Positions 8,952-18,224 of a stretch of DNA of 64,000 nucleotides are shown here, in pieces. The translations under genes were made by a program, and so were the position numbers. Each line of letters opens with the position of its first letter. Position 1 is the first letter of the stretch. Source of the stretch: Lachnospiraceae bacterium (GTDB lineage Bacteria; Bacillota; Clostridia; Lachnospirales; Lachnospiraceae); assembly GCA_017558145.1 (NCBI GenBank), contig JAFYWF010000100.1:162666-226665 (forward strand). Direction: 5' to 3'. Under the pieces are notes generated by a model. The model was not told the origin of the DNA, made no database searches, and saw nothing but the letters and a program-made list of their open reading frames with translations.

Positions 8952-10604
8952 ATGGTATATTCTTTTTTGAAAGAAAACAAAAAATGGATTTGCCTTATGA
9001 CAATTATTATGATGTTACAACTTGTTGTAGCATCATATTTTTGTATGCAAAAGCAAGGTTTCCATTATGATGAATATTATTCTTATTATTCTTCCAATGT
9101 AACGTATGGACTAGTTCCTACAGACCGGGAGTGGAAGGATGTGAATGAAATCAGAAGTGAATTCCAAGTCTTGGAAGGAGAAGGTTTTCGTTATGGTTTG
9201 GTAAAAACCATGCAAAGCTTTGATGTCCATCCACCTTTGTATTACATGATATTGCACACCATTTGTTCCTTGTTTCCCGGAATTTTTTCCAAATGGTTTG
9301 GTCTTGGATTAAACTTGATTCTTTTTGCCATTTGTTTTTGGCTATTAACTTATATTTCCTATTCTGCCTTCCATAAAAATAAGTTGATGGCGACCATAAC
9401 AGCACTTTTATTCGGATTTCAAGTAGGGGTAATTAGCGGAATCACTTTTATTCGCATGTATATGCTCCTCACCGCATGGTGTTTCGCACTTGTTATTTGG
9501 CATATTCCTACTTGGAAAGACAAGATAAATTTAAACATAAAAAAATCTCTGTTGTTATTCACTTTGGTAATGTTAGGTTTTTTGACTCATTATTATTATG
9601 CTGTTTTTTTATTCTTTATGGCATCCTATACCTGCCTTTACAACTGGCTGATAAGAAAAGATTTTAAAGGTAGTGTAATCTATGGATGTATTGTATGCGC
9701 TGGAATGGCAGCTGCAGTCATTTACTATCCTTCTTGTTTAAGCCATATCTTCCGCGGATATCGAGGAACTGAAGCTACCGGTGCTTTTTTTGATATCGGA
9801 AACACTTTTTATAGATTAAAGTTTTTTACAGAATTAATGAACCAATCTGTATTTGGTGGTGTTTTTTGGTTTTTATTGTTACTTGTTTTTCTTTTAGCAT
9901 TGAGCGTCCTATATAAACAAAAAGGGAAAAATAATTTAAGGAAGATAGTTAAAAATTATTCCGGATTTACCCAGATAGGTTTTGTCACCTTGGGATACTT
10001 TTTAGTAATTGCAAAAACAGCGCTTTTAAATGCAGAAGAAGCGAATCGTTATGAATTGCCGGTATATGGATTTTGTATGTTGCTTATGGTAGCTGTTATA
10101 TGGAAATTACTTATGGTACTGCAAACACATTTAATTCCCAAAAGTGATTCTTCTAAATCCGAACAACCATGTAAAAATAGTCCATCTAAAATCATATTTA
10201 CAGTTGCCGTTTTTCTAGTTCTTTTTGTACTTGGTGCCCAAGGGTATGCGCTTACTCAAGACAAAGTACAGTTTTTATACAAAAGCGATCAGGAGAATGT
10301 CGCATGGGCTAAGGACAAGAAAGATAGCACCATCGTTTATCTTTATAATCCTAATAATCTATGGATGATATGGGATGAATCCGAAGAATTGATGCAATAT
10401 GATAAGATCTATTTTGTGAACTTAGCTTCCGAAGAAGCTATAAAAGATATGGAAATTCTAAGCGCCAAAGAAGTATATGTATATACTTCCAGAATGGAGC
10501 AAGCTGATATTTTAATGAATCATTTGATGTTAGATAACCCTAATTTAAAGACAAAAGAAAAAATAAGAGATTTGTTATATTGTGATTTATATCATTTGAA
10601 TTAA
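8952..10604 (+). CDS. GT39-like membrane glycosyltransferase
   Basis: The product has 550 residues with one N-terminal membrane helix, then an acidic loop FHYDEYYSYYSS and DVHPPLYYMILH. This pairing of an early Asp-Glu pair with HPPLYY is the hallmark of GT39/PMT/ArnT-like transferases, which use a polyprenyl-phosphate sugar outside the membrane. About ten more helices and a C-terminal soluble tail follow. It sits 54 bases behind rfbD, behind an AGGAGAG site, and ends 4 bases before a hairpin terminator. It may form a unit with the GtrB-like gene at 775-1704, which would provide the lipid-linked sugar; that link is inferred. Confidence 0.85.
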   Translation: MVYSFLKENKKWICLMTIIMMLQLVVASYFCMQKQGFHYDEYYSYYSSNVTYGLVPTDREWKDVNEIRSEFQVLEGEGFRYGLVKTMQSFDVHPPLYYMILHTICSLFPGIFSKWFGLGLNLILFAICFWLLTYISYSAFHKNKLMATITALLFGFQVGVISGITFIRMYMLLTAWCFALVIWHIPTWKDKINLNIKKSLLLFTLVMLGFLTHYYYAVFLFFMASYTCLYNWLIRKDFKGSVIYGCIVCAGMAAAVIYYPSCLSHIFRGYRGTEATGAFFDIGNTFYRLKFFTELMNQSVFGGVFWFLLLLVFLLALSVLYKQKGKNNLRKIVKNYSGFTQIGFVTLGYFLVIAKTALLNAEEANRYELPVYGFCMLLMVAVIWKLLMVLQTHLIPKSDSSKSEQPCKNSPSKIIFTVAVFLVLFVLGAQGYALTQDKVQFLYKSDQENVAWAKDKKDSTIVYLYNPNNLWMIWDESEELMQYDKIYFVNLASEEAIKDMEILSAKEVYVYTSRMEQADILMNHLMLDNPNLKTKEKIRDLLYCDLYHLN

Positions 10605-10607
10605 ACT

Positions 10608-10638
10608 AAGGCTGTTGCATTTGCAACAGCCTTTTTTA
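10608..10638. terminator. Bidirectional hairpin terminator
   Basis: AAGGCTGTTGCA pairs with TGCAACAGCCTT and runs into TTTTTT on the plus strand. It separates the convergent GT39-like gene and leuA, and is nearly identical to the hairpin at 6574. Confidence 0.9.
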
Positions 10639-10651
10639 TAAATTAACATTC

Positions 10652-12328
10652 CTATCTGGAACCAAGTCCTAAACGATTTAATGCTGAGAAAATAGCTCTT
10701 ACAGAAGCTCTTGTAATGTTGCTGGATACTCCAACACCGTAAGTTACATGTCCACTATTAGAATCCAGTAAGTGGATATAGGCAGCCGCCTGAGAGTTAG
10801 ATCCTGACTGAAGAGCGTGTTCTTCATAGTCTAAAATCTTAACTTCTAAGCCGAGATTCTGGTGAAGTCCACGACGAACCGCGTCGATAGGACCATTACC
10901 AACAGCTTCGAAACTTCTTTCGATACCATGGTCTGTGTAGAATACTTCGATACTTGTTTCGAATGTTTTTCCTTCTCCACTCATATCAGTAATATGCATA
11001 CGTCTGAAATGTAATGGTTCTTTCTGATCCAAGTATTCTTTCTTGAACTGCTCCATAATTTCTTCCGGAGCCACTTCACCCTTAACTTCAGAAAGTTTCT
11101 GAATTACATTTGCAAATTCTTTATGCATTGCTTTTGGAAGTTTGAATCCGAAGTAAGTATCCATAACAAAGGCTACGCCACCTTTCCCGGACTGAGAGTT
11201 AATACGAACGATTGGTTCATATTCTCTTCCAATATCTGCCGGATCAATTGGAAGGTATGGCACCTGCCAGTATTCATTCTCACGTTCTCTCATAGCACGA
11301 ACGCCCTTATTAATAGCATCCTGATGAGAACCGGAGAATGCTGTAAATACTAATTTACCTGCATATGGATGTCTTGGATGAATCGGAATTTTACAACATC
11401 TTTCATAGATTTCTATAATTTCATTAATATGTTCAATATTTAATTCCGGATTAATTCCCTGGGAGAACATATTATAAGCAATGTTAAGTAAGTCAACATT
11501 ACCCGTTCTTTCTCCATTACCAAACAAAGTACCTTCTACACGGTCTGCACCTGCGAGCATTGCTAATTCTGCGCTGGCAACACCGGTACCACGGTCGTTG
11601 TGTGGATGCACACTTAAAATGATACTTTCTCTATCTTCAAAATGTTCGTTCATCCATTCAATCTGATCAGCATACACGTTAGGAGTATTCATCTCTACTG
11701 TAGATGGGAGGTTGATGATGATCGGATTTTCTTTTGTTGCTCCCCAGGTTTTCTGCACAGCAGTACAGATTTCAAGAGCAAAATCAACTTCCGTTCCTGT
11801 AAAACTTTCCGGAGAATATTCTAAGATAATTTTACCATCAAATTTTTCTGCTCTTTCTTTTACCATCTGTGTTCCTTTGATGGCAATGTCAATGATTTTT
11901 TCTTTAGACATATTAAATACTACATCTCTCTGTAAGGTAGATGTGGAGTTATAAATATGTACGATAGCTTCTTTACATCCCTGAATAGATTCAAAAGTAC
12001 GATCAATAAGTTCTTCTCTACATTGAGTTAACACTTGAACTCTTACGTCATCAGGAATCATATTTCCATCAATTAGACGTCTTAAAAAATCAAATTCAAT
12101 TTGACTGGCAGCCGGAAATCCTATTTCAATTTCTTTAAAGCCAAGTTTAATTAAATATTTAAACATTTCAATTTTTTCATGTACCTGCATAGGATCAATA
12201 AGAGCCTGATTTCCATCTCGTAAATCAACACTACACCAAATTGGTGCTTTTTCAATCTCTTTACAAGGCCATTTTCTTTCCGGATAATTAAGTACCGGAT
12301 TTCTCTGATAACGGCGGTAATTTAACAT
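10652..12328 (-). CDS. leuA: 2-isopropylmalate synthase
   Basis: The 558-residue product begins MLNYRRYQRNPVLN. It has the HMGL-type catalytic TIM barrel with WCSVDLRDGNQAL near residue 38, the metal-binding HPHNDRGTG near 240 and a second barrel signature FGNGERTGN near 265, and a C-terminal regulatory LeuA dimer domain. It condenses acetyl-CoA with 2-oxoisovalerate at the start of leucine synthesis. The sequence is of the long, 2-isopropylmalate synthase type 2 kind (PERKWPCKEIEKAPIWCS). The start at 12328 has a good GAGGAG site; an open frame continues 29 codons further upstream without one. Only about 100 bases separate it from ptsH, with a terminator hairpin in between. Confidence 0.96.
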   Translation of the reverse strand: MLNYRRYQRNPVLNYPERKWPCKEIEKAPIWCSVDLRDGNQALIDPMQVHEKIEMFKYLIKLGFKEIEIGFPAASQIEFDFLRRLIDGNMIPDDVRVQVLTQCREELIDRTFESIQGCKEAIVHIYNSTSTLQRDVVFNMSKEKIIDIAIKGTQMVKERAEKFDGKIILEYSPESFTGTEVDFALEICTAVQKTWGATKENPIIINLPSTVEMNTPNVYADQIEWMNEHFEDRESIILSVHPHNDRGTGVASAELAMLAGADRVEGTLFGNGERTGNVDLLNIAYNMFSQGINPELNIEHINEIIEIYERCCKIPIHPRHPYAGKLVFTAFSGSHQDAINKGVRAMRERENEYWQVPYLPIDPADIGREYEPIVRINSQSGKGGVAFVMDTYFGFKLPKAMHKEFANVIQKLSEVKGEVAPEEIMEQFKKEYLDQKEPLHFRRMHITDMSGEGKTFETSIEVFYTDHGIERSFEAVGNGPIDAVRRGLHQNLGLEVKILDYEEHALQSGSNSQAAAYIHLLDSNSGHVTYGVGVSSNITRASVRAIFSALNRLGLGSR

Positions 12329-12399
12329 AATATTTACTCCTCTTTCTTTCCGATATCTTTGCTTCACGCCCACACAAGATATCTCTTTTTTAACACAAA

Positions 12400-12423
12400 A
12401 CCCACCTGTTTCCACAGGTGGGT
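12400..12423 (-). terminator. Rho-independent terminator after ptsH
   Basis: ACCCACCTGT and its complement form a perfect 10-bp stem with a TTCC loop (plus-strand view); on the minus strand TTTTGTGTT follows. It lies between ptsH and leuA, so leuA is either expressed by read-through or has its own promoter in the roughly 70 bases that remain. Confidence 0.85.
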
Positions 12424-12428
12424 CATAC

Positions 12429-12692
12429 TTATTCTCCTAAACCGCTTTCTACGGCATCTACTAATGCTTTTAACGCTTGTTCTTCATCCACACCATCGCA
12501 AACAAATTCAATTTCGTCTCCACATTTAATACATGCACCTAATACACTAAGAACACTCTTTGCATTTGCGGTATTTCCCCTGTAGGTAAAAGTAATCAAT
12601 GATTTATACTGCATTGCTTCCTTACATAGGATTCCTGCCGGTCTTAGATGCAATCCTGTTGGGTTTTTGATAACTACCTTTTGGCTTACCAT
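12429..12692 (-). CDS. ptsH: HPr family phosphocarrier protein
   Basis: An 87-residue protein, the standard HPr size. The phosphorylatable His is in GLHLRPAG (residue 15), and the regulatory serine is kept in NAKSVLSVL (about residue 46). In the PTS, HPr carries phosphate from enzyme I to sugar-specific EIIA proteins; the serine form is also a corepressor with CcpA in Firmicutes. Enzyme I is not adjacent, so this may be either general HPr or an HPr-like regulator. Two cysteines in LGACIKCG after the serine are not typical of Bacillus HPr. An AGGAAGGG site and its own promoter precede the gene. Confidence 0.9.
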   Translation of the reverse strand: MVSQKVVIKNPTGLHLRPAGILCKEAMQYKSLITFTYRGNTANAKSVLSVLGACIKCGDEIEFVCDGVDEEQALKALVDAVESGLGE

Positions 12693-12737
12693 ATCCCTTC
12701 CTCCAATTTCTACCCCTAATTGTATTTCTCTTTTTTT

Positions 12738-12766
12738 ATAATAGCACGTTATATGTTTTTACTCAA
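12738..12766 (-). promoter_or_regulatory. Sigma-A-like promoter for ptsH
   Basis: On the minus strand TTGAGT, 17 bases, TATTAT, ending about 45 bases upstream of the ptsH start codon. It lies in the gap after the stop codon of glmM. Confidence 0.65.
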
Positions 12767-12782
12767 GTGTATATATTCTTGC

Positions 12783-14132
12783 TTATAACATAGTATTTTG
12801 AATCAAATCTGCTAACTTTCTAGCTTCCCGTTCAATCACTGCCTGATCTTTTCCTTCAATCATTACACGAACTTTTGGTTCTGTTCCGGAAGGACGAATC
12901 AATACCCTTCCTTCTCCGGCAAATTTTGCTTCTAATTCCTCAATCGCTTTTGCAATTTCAGGATATTCCATGTATTTATCTTTTTTATGAGTTGGTACTT
13001 TCGCATTAATCAAAGCTTGTGGCATAACACTCATAATACTTGCCAGTTCAGACAATGGTTTTCCGGTATCTACCATAACCTCTAATAAATGCAATGCACT
13101 AAGAAGTCCATCTCCAGTGGTATTCTCTTCCAAGAAAATGACATGGCCGGATTGCTCTCCACCCAGACTTGCATCAATTTCACGCATTCTTTCCAATACG
13201 TATCGGTCTCCTACCTTAGTCTGTTCAATGGTAAGTCCCTGTTCTTTGGCCATAATATAAAAACCCAGATTACTCATAACCGTAGCTACAATAGTATCCT
13301 TTTTTAACTTTCCTTGGTTTTTCATATGATTGCCTATGATGGCCATAATTTGATCGCCATCAATCATATTACCCTTTTCATCTACTGCCAGCATTCGATC
13401 CGCATCACCATCAAAAGCAAGACCCACGTTAGCTTTTTCAAATACAACTCTGGCCTGCAGTTCCTGCATATGAGTAGAGCCACAGTTGGCATTAATATTG
13501 GTTCCATCAGGATTGTTATGGATAGCAATTACTTGACCACCTAAATCTTTAATCGCTTCCACAGAAGTATAAAAAGAAGCTCCTTCTGCACAATCCAGCA
13601 CAATTTTTAAGCCTTTTAAATCCACCGGTACAGATTGTACCGCATGATTGATATATTCTTCTCTGGCATCATTACGGTATTTGACTTTTCCAACACCGGT
13701 ACCGGTAGGAAATTTCACACCTGCCATATTATTTTTCATTAATTCTTCAATTTCATCTTCCAACTCGTCAGACAATTTATATCCATCACCATTAAAAAAT
13801 TTAATTCCATTAAATTCTACCGGATTGTGAGATGCAGAAATTACAACACCTGCATCTACCTTATATTTTCTAGTCAAATAGGCTACTGCCGGAGTCGGAA
13901 TCACTCCTACATAAACCGCATTCGCACCCACACTACATACTCCGGCCATTAAAGCATTAGCCAGCATATCTCCTGATATTCTGGTATCACAACCTACCAT
14001 AATCGTTGGTTTATGCTGTGTCTGTTTCGTCAATACATAAGCCCCTGCCTGACCAAGCTGCATTGCCATTAAAGGAGTTAATTCCTCATTCGCAATTCCT
14101 CTTACGCCATCAGTACCAAACAATCTCGCCAT
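12783..14132 (-). CDS. glmM: Phosphoglucosamine mutase
   Basis: The protein has 449 residues and starts MARLFGTDGVRGIAN, the classical GlmM N terminus. The active-site phosphoserine loop is VISASHNPVEFNG (serine near residue 101), the metal loop is AFDGDADRML and the C-terminal sugar-phosphate-binding loop is RPSGTEPKVRVM. It converts glucosamine 6-phosphate to glucosamine 1-phosphate for peptidoglycan precursor supply. It is the last gene of the cdaA-cdaR-glmM unit known from other Firmicutes, where GlmM also binds and inhibits the diadenylate cyclase. The spacing to cdaR is 24 bases. Confidence 0.97.
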   Translation of the reverse strand: MARLFGTDGVRGIANEELTPLMAMQLGQAGAYVLTKQTQHKPTIMVGCDTRISGDMLANALMAGVCSVGANAVYVGVIPTPAVAYLTRKYKVDAGVVISASHNPVEFNGIKFFNGDGYKLSDELEDEIEELMKNNMAGVKFPTGTGVGKVKYRNDAREEYINHAVQSVPVDLKGLKIVLDCAEGASFYTSVEAIKDLGGQVIAIHNNPDGTNINANCGSTHMQELQARVVFEKANVGLAFDGDADRMLAVDEKGNMIDGDQIMAIIGNHMKNQGKLKKDTIVATVMSNLGFYIMAKEQGLTIEQTKVGDRYVLERMREIDASLGGEQSGHVIFLEENTTGDGLLSALHLLEVMVDTGKPLSELASIMSVMPQALINAKVPTHKKDKYMEYPEIAKAIEELEAKFAGEGRVLIRPSGTEPKVRVMIEGKDQAVIEREARKLADLIQNTML

Positions 14133-14156
14133 AAATAACCTCCATTTATTTTTCTC

Positions 14157-15425
14157 TTATTTCTTGCCAAGTTTGATTTCTGCTCGAACCTCATTCTCAA
14201 GCCAAACACCTTCCGGAAACTCCATAATTACATCCATATCATAAGTTCCGTCTAAAATTTCTAACATATTCTTTTTGTTCATATATCCAAGAATATCTAC
14301 TTTTGCTTTCAGTTTTTGAGGATCCAGCTCCTTCTCTTTAGACAAAAAACCAGTTACTTCGACCGTATATTTTTTTTCTTTGTTTTGATGTTCTGCTTTG
14401 ATTCCTTCCGGAACATTTACAATCTGAATCTCTTTAGCTTCTACTTCAATGTTCTTTGTAAAAGTCTCTTCTATTTTAGCTATAACTTCTACTTTCCCAT
14501 TTGTGGAAGAATCTGCCACAATAACATTTTCCGGCAAATATTCTCTTAGTTCTAATGTAGTTACCACATCTTTGGTAGCTCCTTGAATATCTACTGCCCC
14601 TTCAATTTCCAATTGTTTCAGTCCGCGCAATTGAGAAGCTTTTGCTGCTACCCAAACAGAGGATGGTTCACATAAAATCTCTTCTGTAAATCCATATCCT
14701 TTAGCTGCTTCACCTTTCACAGTCACAACTACCGGAACTTCCTTCATTGTCAGAATAGACGCCAAACACTGTACCTCATTAATGCTGGTAGTAAGACGAT
14801 GATCCTGAATACGATTACCTTCTGCATCATATAATTCCACCGGAAGAAGCATACTAACATCATCGGTTGCATTTGCCAAATCAAAATTAACAACTGCCTT
14901 ATCCACCAACGCCACAGCTGATTCCGGTCCTGAAATTTTTAAAGCATTTTGCTCTGTAGTTACTTTCCCGAGAATATAACCATCTCCCGGAGCATTTTTC
15001 GTTATCACTTCCAGTCGTTTCTGAATTCGCTTGATTTCCTCAACTTTCACTTCTACATAACTATCATTAGAACGAACACTTTCAATCTTACTTCCACTGG
15101 TTTTTACAGTAGAAAGCTTGATTGGTACTCTGTTATTTCCATCCATTTCGTTTAAATCTGCCGTAGCAGTAATATTATTTACTCCAAAACTATCCATTAC
15201 AGAGCGATTTCCTCTAACTCTTACGGAAATCACATCAGAGCCATTGACTACTTCCACATACTTTCCTGCACTATTCATGGAGTTCATATTTAATAACTGT
15301 ACTGAAACTGTATAATCTTTGCTTTGATAGGGATCATTTATATTAATTGAAATCATCCAAAGACTCGTAGCAAACAGCACTGCAATAATCTTCAATTTCA
15401 GATTTTTTGTATTCTTCTCCTTCAT
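14157..15425 (-). CDS. cdaR: YbbR-domain protein, regulator of diadenylate cyclase
   Basis: A protein of 422 residues with a single N-terminal membrane anchor (about residues 8-26, LKIIAVLFATSLWMIS) followed by several repeated beta-rich YbbR domains facing outside. It lies between cdaA (9 bases upstream) and glmM, exactly as in Bacillus-type operons. CdaR binds the cyclase in the membrane and modulates c-di-AMP synthesis. The repeats are visible as recurring patterns such as VRVRGNRSVMDSF, VVTVKGEAAKGYGF and KYTVEVTGFLS. The assignment rests on domain type and context and is solid. Confidence 0.93.
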   Translation of the reverse strand: MKEKNTKNLKLKIIAVLFATSLWMISININDPYQSKDYTVSVQLLNMNSMNSAGKYVEVVNGSDVISVRVRGNRSVMDSFGVNNITATADLNEMDGNNRVPIKLSTVKTSGSKIESVRSNDSYVEVKVEEIKRIQKRLEVITKNAPGDGYILGKVTTEQNALKISGPESAVALVDKAVVNFDLANATDDVSMLLPVELYDAEGNRIQDHRLTTSINEVQCLASILTMKEVPVVVTVKGEAAKGYGFTEEILCEPSSVWVAAKASQLRGLKQLEIEGAVDIQGATKDVVTTLELREYLPENVIVADSSTNGKVEVIAKIEETFTKNIEVEAKEIQIVNVPEGIKAEHQNKEKKYTVEVTGFLSKEKELDPQKLKAKVDILGYMNKKNMLEILDGTYDMDVIMEFPEGVWLENEVRAEIKLGKK

Positions 15426-15433
15426 ACTATCTC

Positions 15434-16300
15434 CTACTTCCCTTTACGACTGATTCCTCGAATTCGCTTTTTCTTTTCTTCGGTAGGTTTATTCTGAATT
15501 TTTGCCAACTGCTTTCCTATATCTTCCGCTTTTAAATTACGGGTCAGTTCTCCTTTATAAGCCACACTAATTTTTCCTGTTTCTTCTGACACAATTAGTG
15601 TCATGGCATCCGTCGCTTCCGAAATACCTACTCCGGCACGATGTCTAGTCCCTAAAGCTTTGCTTAGCTGCATATTATCAGACAAAGGTAAATAACAAGT
15701 GGCTGAGCCGATACGATTTCCTCGTATAATAACCGCACCATCATGCAATGGTGTATTATGTTCAAAAATATTAATTAAAAGCTGACTTGATACCACAGCA
15801 TCCACTTCAATCCCAGTATGTTCATATTCTGTCAACATATCATTTTGAGCAATCACAATTAAGGCCCCTGTTTTTACTTTGCTCATTTCCACACAGGCCT
15901 TAGCTATTTCATCTATGGTGTGATCTGAAAACAGCCCTTCATCACCCCGACTAAATTCAGTAGGTAAAAAAGCCTTAAAAAAATTCTTTTTCCCCAAAGC
16001 TTCCAATGCCTTTCTAAGCTCCGGTTGAAGAACTACAATAACTGCAATCAAACCAATATATACTACGTTTTGGGCAATCCAAATAATGGTATTCATTTCT
16101 AAAATTACGGCAATGACAAACATCACCATAATCGAAACAATACCTTTCATCAAAAACCAGGCTCTGGTACTTCTCAACCAAAGCAAGATGTGATAAATCA
16201 CAAAGGAAATAATGGCAATTTCCAACACATCCACAATTCCCGGTTTTGGAATATAAAGATTGCTAAAATTATTTTCCAAAAAGGATAAAATCTGTTCCAT
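15434..16300 (-). CDS. cdaA: Diadenylate cyclase CdaA
   Basis: A 288-residue protein with three membrane helices in the first 95 residues and a cytoplasmic DisA_N catalytic domain. The nucleotide-binding motifs are clear: HDGAVIIRGNRIGSA (DGA) near residue 190 and GTRHRAGVGISEATDA (RHR) near 222. It joins two ATP molecules to c-di-AMP, the second messenger that controls potassium uptake and osmotic balance. It starts the cdaA-cdaR-glmM block and is preceded by an unknown membrane gene with a gap of 7 bases. The Ktr/Trk-type system at 35.5-38.4 kb is a plausible target of the signal. Confidence 0.96.
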   Translation of the reverse strand: MEQILSFLENNFSNLYIPKPGIVDVLEIAIISFVIYHILLWLRSTRAWFLMKGIVSIMVMFVIAVILEMNTIIWIAQNVVYIGLIAVIVVLQPELRKALEALGKKNFFKAFLPTEFSRGDEGLFSDHTIDEIAKACVEMSKVKTGALIVIAQNDMLTEYEHTGIEVDAVVSSQLLINIFEHNTPLHDGAVIIRGNRIGSATCYLPLSDNMQLSKALGTRHRAGVGISEATDAMTLIVSEETGKISVAYKGELTRNLKAEDIGKQLAKIQNKPTEEKKKRIRGISRKGK

Positions 16301-16307
16301 CTATCAT

Positions 16308-17351
16308 TTAGTCCTGTTTCGTTCTATTTTTCTTATTTTGATCCTGCTTGACAGTGGTACGAGACACACCGTGGGATGTTTTTATCGTTGTTACCTGTTT
16401 TTCTTGTTTTGCAGGTACCTTTTTATGCTGTTTGTTAATTCTTTTTACTTTCTTTTCCGGCGCAGCTATGATGTTTTTCGGCACTGCTTTTACATAATAA
16501 TAATATTCATCATCTTCAAACTGCACAATCTCAGTTCTTGTATAATCCACATTAAATTCCAAAAACTGCACTAATATGCAGATACCAAAAGAAATAAAAG
16601 TACCTAAAGCAATTGCAATGACAGAAAACTGTAATTCCAGAACAAATTCACATACAAGCAATAACACTGCATTGGTTGTCAATCCTGCAATAATAGCCAC
16701 AGTCCATGCATTATCAATAGACATTCTACGAATGGTATACACCAAAATTAACGTAAGTAAAAAGACTATCAAAGTCACAAACATACCTTTGTTATCTAAA
16801 ATACCATCCAACATAATTCGAAATTTTTGAGAACCACTTTCTGCATCCATAGCAGAAAATACTGTTACATTATCCGACATAAGTTTTATGATATAATAAA
16901 CAACTACACCACAGCTTAAAGAAGCTCCTGCCAAAGGGGTTCCCAAAAGTCCCAATACTACCGGCATAGCATATGGAATTTTCACAGCAAACATTAATGG
17001 AGTTAATAACACAACCATGGTATGCTTTGGAGTATAACGGAAATATAGCAAAAACATAATGACAAATACTGCTGCCACAACCACTGCACATTCCATAGCC
17101 AAGGAATAACTATGTAGCAATACCCAAAATGCAGCTACAATCACAATGAAATTTTTAGGCATAAAAGAACACATTAAAGCAATCACCAATACTACCACCG
17201 GATTCTTTAACAATGTCATATAACCCATGCTTCCATTAACGACTATCAAAGAAATTAACGCAATCATAAATTTAACACATGGATTTAAATATATTTCATT
17301 TCTTGCATAAAAAGTTTTCAACGATTCTCTTATTTCCAATAAACCCGTCAT
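16308..17351 (-). CDS. Polytopic membrane protein with basic tail, upstream of cdaA
   Basis: A protein of 347 residues with around eight or nine hydrophobic helices up to about residue 270, then an acidic-aromatic patch (FEDDEYYYYVKAV) and a very basic, Lys/Gln-rich tail of about 60 residues. I do not recognise a named family. It ends 7 bases before cdaA, so it is almost certainly in the same transcript. The tail is likely cytoplasmic and could bind nucleic acid or acidic lipid, but nothing in the sequence proves this. A functional link to c-di-AMP or wall synthesis is inferred from context only. Confidence 0.7.
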   Translation of the reverse strand: MTGLLEIRESLKTFYARNEIYLNPCVKFMIALISLIVVNGSMGYMTLLKNPVVVLVIALMCSFMPKNFIVIVAAFWVLLHSYSLAMECAVVVAAVFVIMFLLYFRYTPKHTMVVLLTPLMFAVKIPYAMPVVLGLLGTPLAGASLSCGVVVYYIIKLMSDNVTVFSAMDAESGSQKFRIMLDGILDNKGMFVTLIVFLLTLILVYTIRRMSIDNAWTVAIIAGLTTNAVLLLVCEFVLELQFSVIAIALGTFISFGICILVQFLEFNVDYTRTEIVQFEDDEYYYYVKAVPKNIIAAPEKKVKRINKQHKKVPAKQEKQVTTIKTSHGVSRTTVKQDQNKKNRTKQD

Positions 17352-17371
17352 GTAGACACCCTTTCGGTTTT

Positions 17372-17764
17372 TTATTCTTTTGCACCATAAAGCTGAGATA
17401 ATTTTTTCAAATTGGCATAATACACCTTTGTACTTTGTAATGCCCTATTATATCGATAAATTGACACTACATAGGTAATCACCAAAACTATCCCCAACAT
17501 AATTAAATATAAAATCAAGACACTTTTTGCAAAGTCCAACAAATCCATTTGATAGATTTCTTTCATAAAAACTTCAAAATCATACATGGCATATAGCCCA
17601 AACATGATCCCAAAAGAAACGGTAGCTGCTATCACGGATTTTAACATTTGCATGCTGATATAGTCACTTTTAAAAAAACTGACTATTTTTTTATTCTTCT
17701 TATGTCCTTCTTTTTCGTAAGCTGCCATTCTTGTCATCAGCTTGACACGTTCTTCATTCACCAT
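17372..17764 (-). CDS. Small membrane protein, unknown function
   Basis: About 130 residues with two membrane helices (near residues 45-65 and 78-105 from the preferred start), a basic N terminus and a tail ending LSQLYGAKE. No family recognised. The ATG at 17764 has AGGTGAGG upstream but with a long 12-base spacing; a GTG at 17782, in the same frame, is the other possible start. The gene sits 24 bases after yvyF and 20 bases before the cdaA-linked membrane gene, so it is within a long minus-strand run. Function unknown. Confidence 0.65.
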   Translation of the reverse strand: MVNEERVKLMTRMAAYEKEGHKKNKKIVSFFKSDYISMQMLKSVIAATVSFGIMFGLYAMYDFEVFMKEIYQMDLLDFAKSVLILYLIMLGIVLVITYVVSIYRYNRALQSTKVYYANLKKLSQLYGAKE

Positions 17765-17788
17765 ACAAGAATCTTGCCTCACCTAACT

Positions 17789-18199
17789 TTATTTATCAAT
17801 GAAACGCATTCTTGCACCTTCTCTACTATCTTTCTTAGGAGGTACATATGCTGTTGCTGTTTTACCTACTGCAGTATTAAAAGAATTGGTCATCTGATTC
17901 GCACATTCCGGACAGAATCTTCCTGATTTAATCATCTTACCGCATTTTTCACAAGCAATCCCCATTGGTGAATCATCAGCCAATACCAGTCTATCTTCTC
18001 TTAACCACTGCTGAATCTGACTCAAGCTTACTTCACATGCTTCTGATACTTCCTGCATACCACATCTTCTATGTTCCTGTACATATTTTTTTACTTCTTG
18101 GAATTTTGCTTCTTCTGCTTCACGGCAGTTGGGACAAAGAATTGGTCCCATTACATAGTTAAAGATTCTTCTACATTTTCTACAGTTTTTTACGTTCAT
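17789..18199 (-). CDS. yvyF: YvyF/TIGR03826-type flagellar operon protein
   Basis: The 136-residue protein has two zinc-ribbon-like cysteine pairs, CRKCRRIF at the N terminus with CPNC nearby, and CEKCGKMIKSGRFCPEC at residues 85-101, around a helix-turn-helix-like middle part (CEVSLSQIQQWLRED). This pattern is that of the small flagellar operon protein found near comF in Bacillus and Clostridia. In B. subtilis yvyF lies next to comFC and flgM. Here comF is directly upstream (26 bases), and the preserved neighbour strengthens the call. Its molecular role is thought to be regulatory. Confidence 0.88.
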   Translation of the reverse strand: MNVKNCRKCRRIFNYVMGPILCPNCREAEEAKFQEVKKYVQEHRRCGMQEVSEACEVSLSQIQQWLREDRLVLADDSPMGIACEKCGKMIKSGRFCPECANQMTNSFNTAVGKTATAYVPPKKDSREGARMRFIDK

Positions 18200-18224
18200 T
18201 TTTCACCCTCCGTATCTTTTCCTC

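Noticed and set aside
12329..12428. T-box or leucine attenuator before leuA
   Set aside because: Only about 100 bases lie between ptsH and leuA; they hold the ptsH terminator but no T-box sequence (TGG-containing bulge) and no leucine-rich leader peptide.
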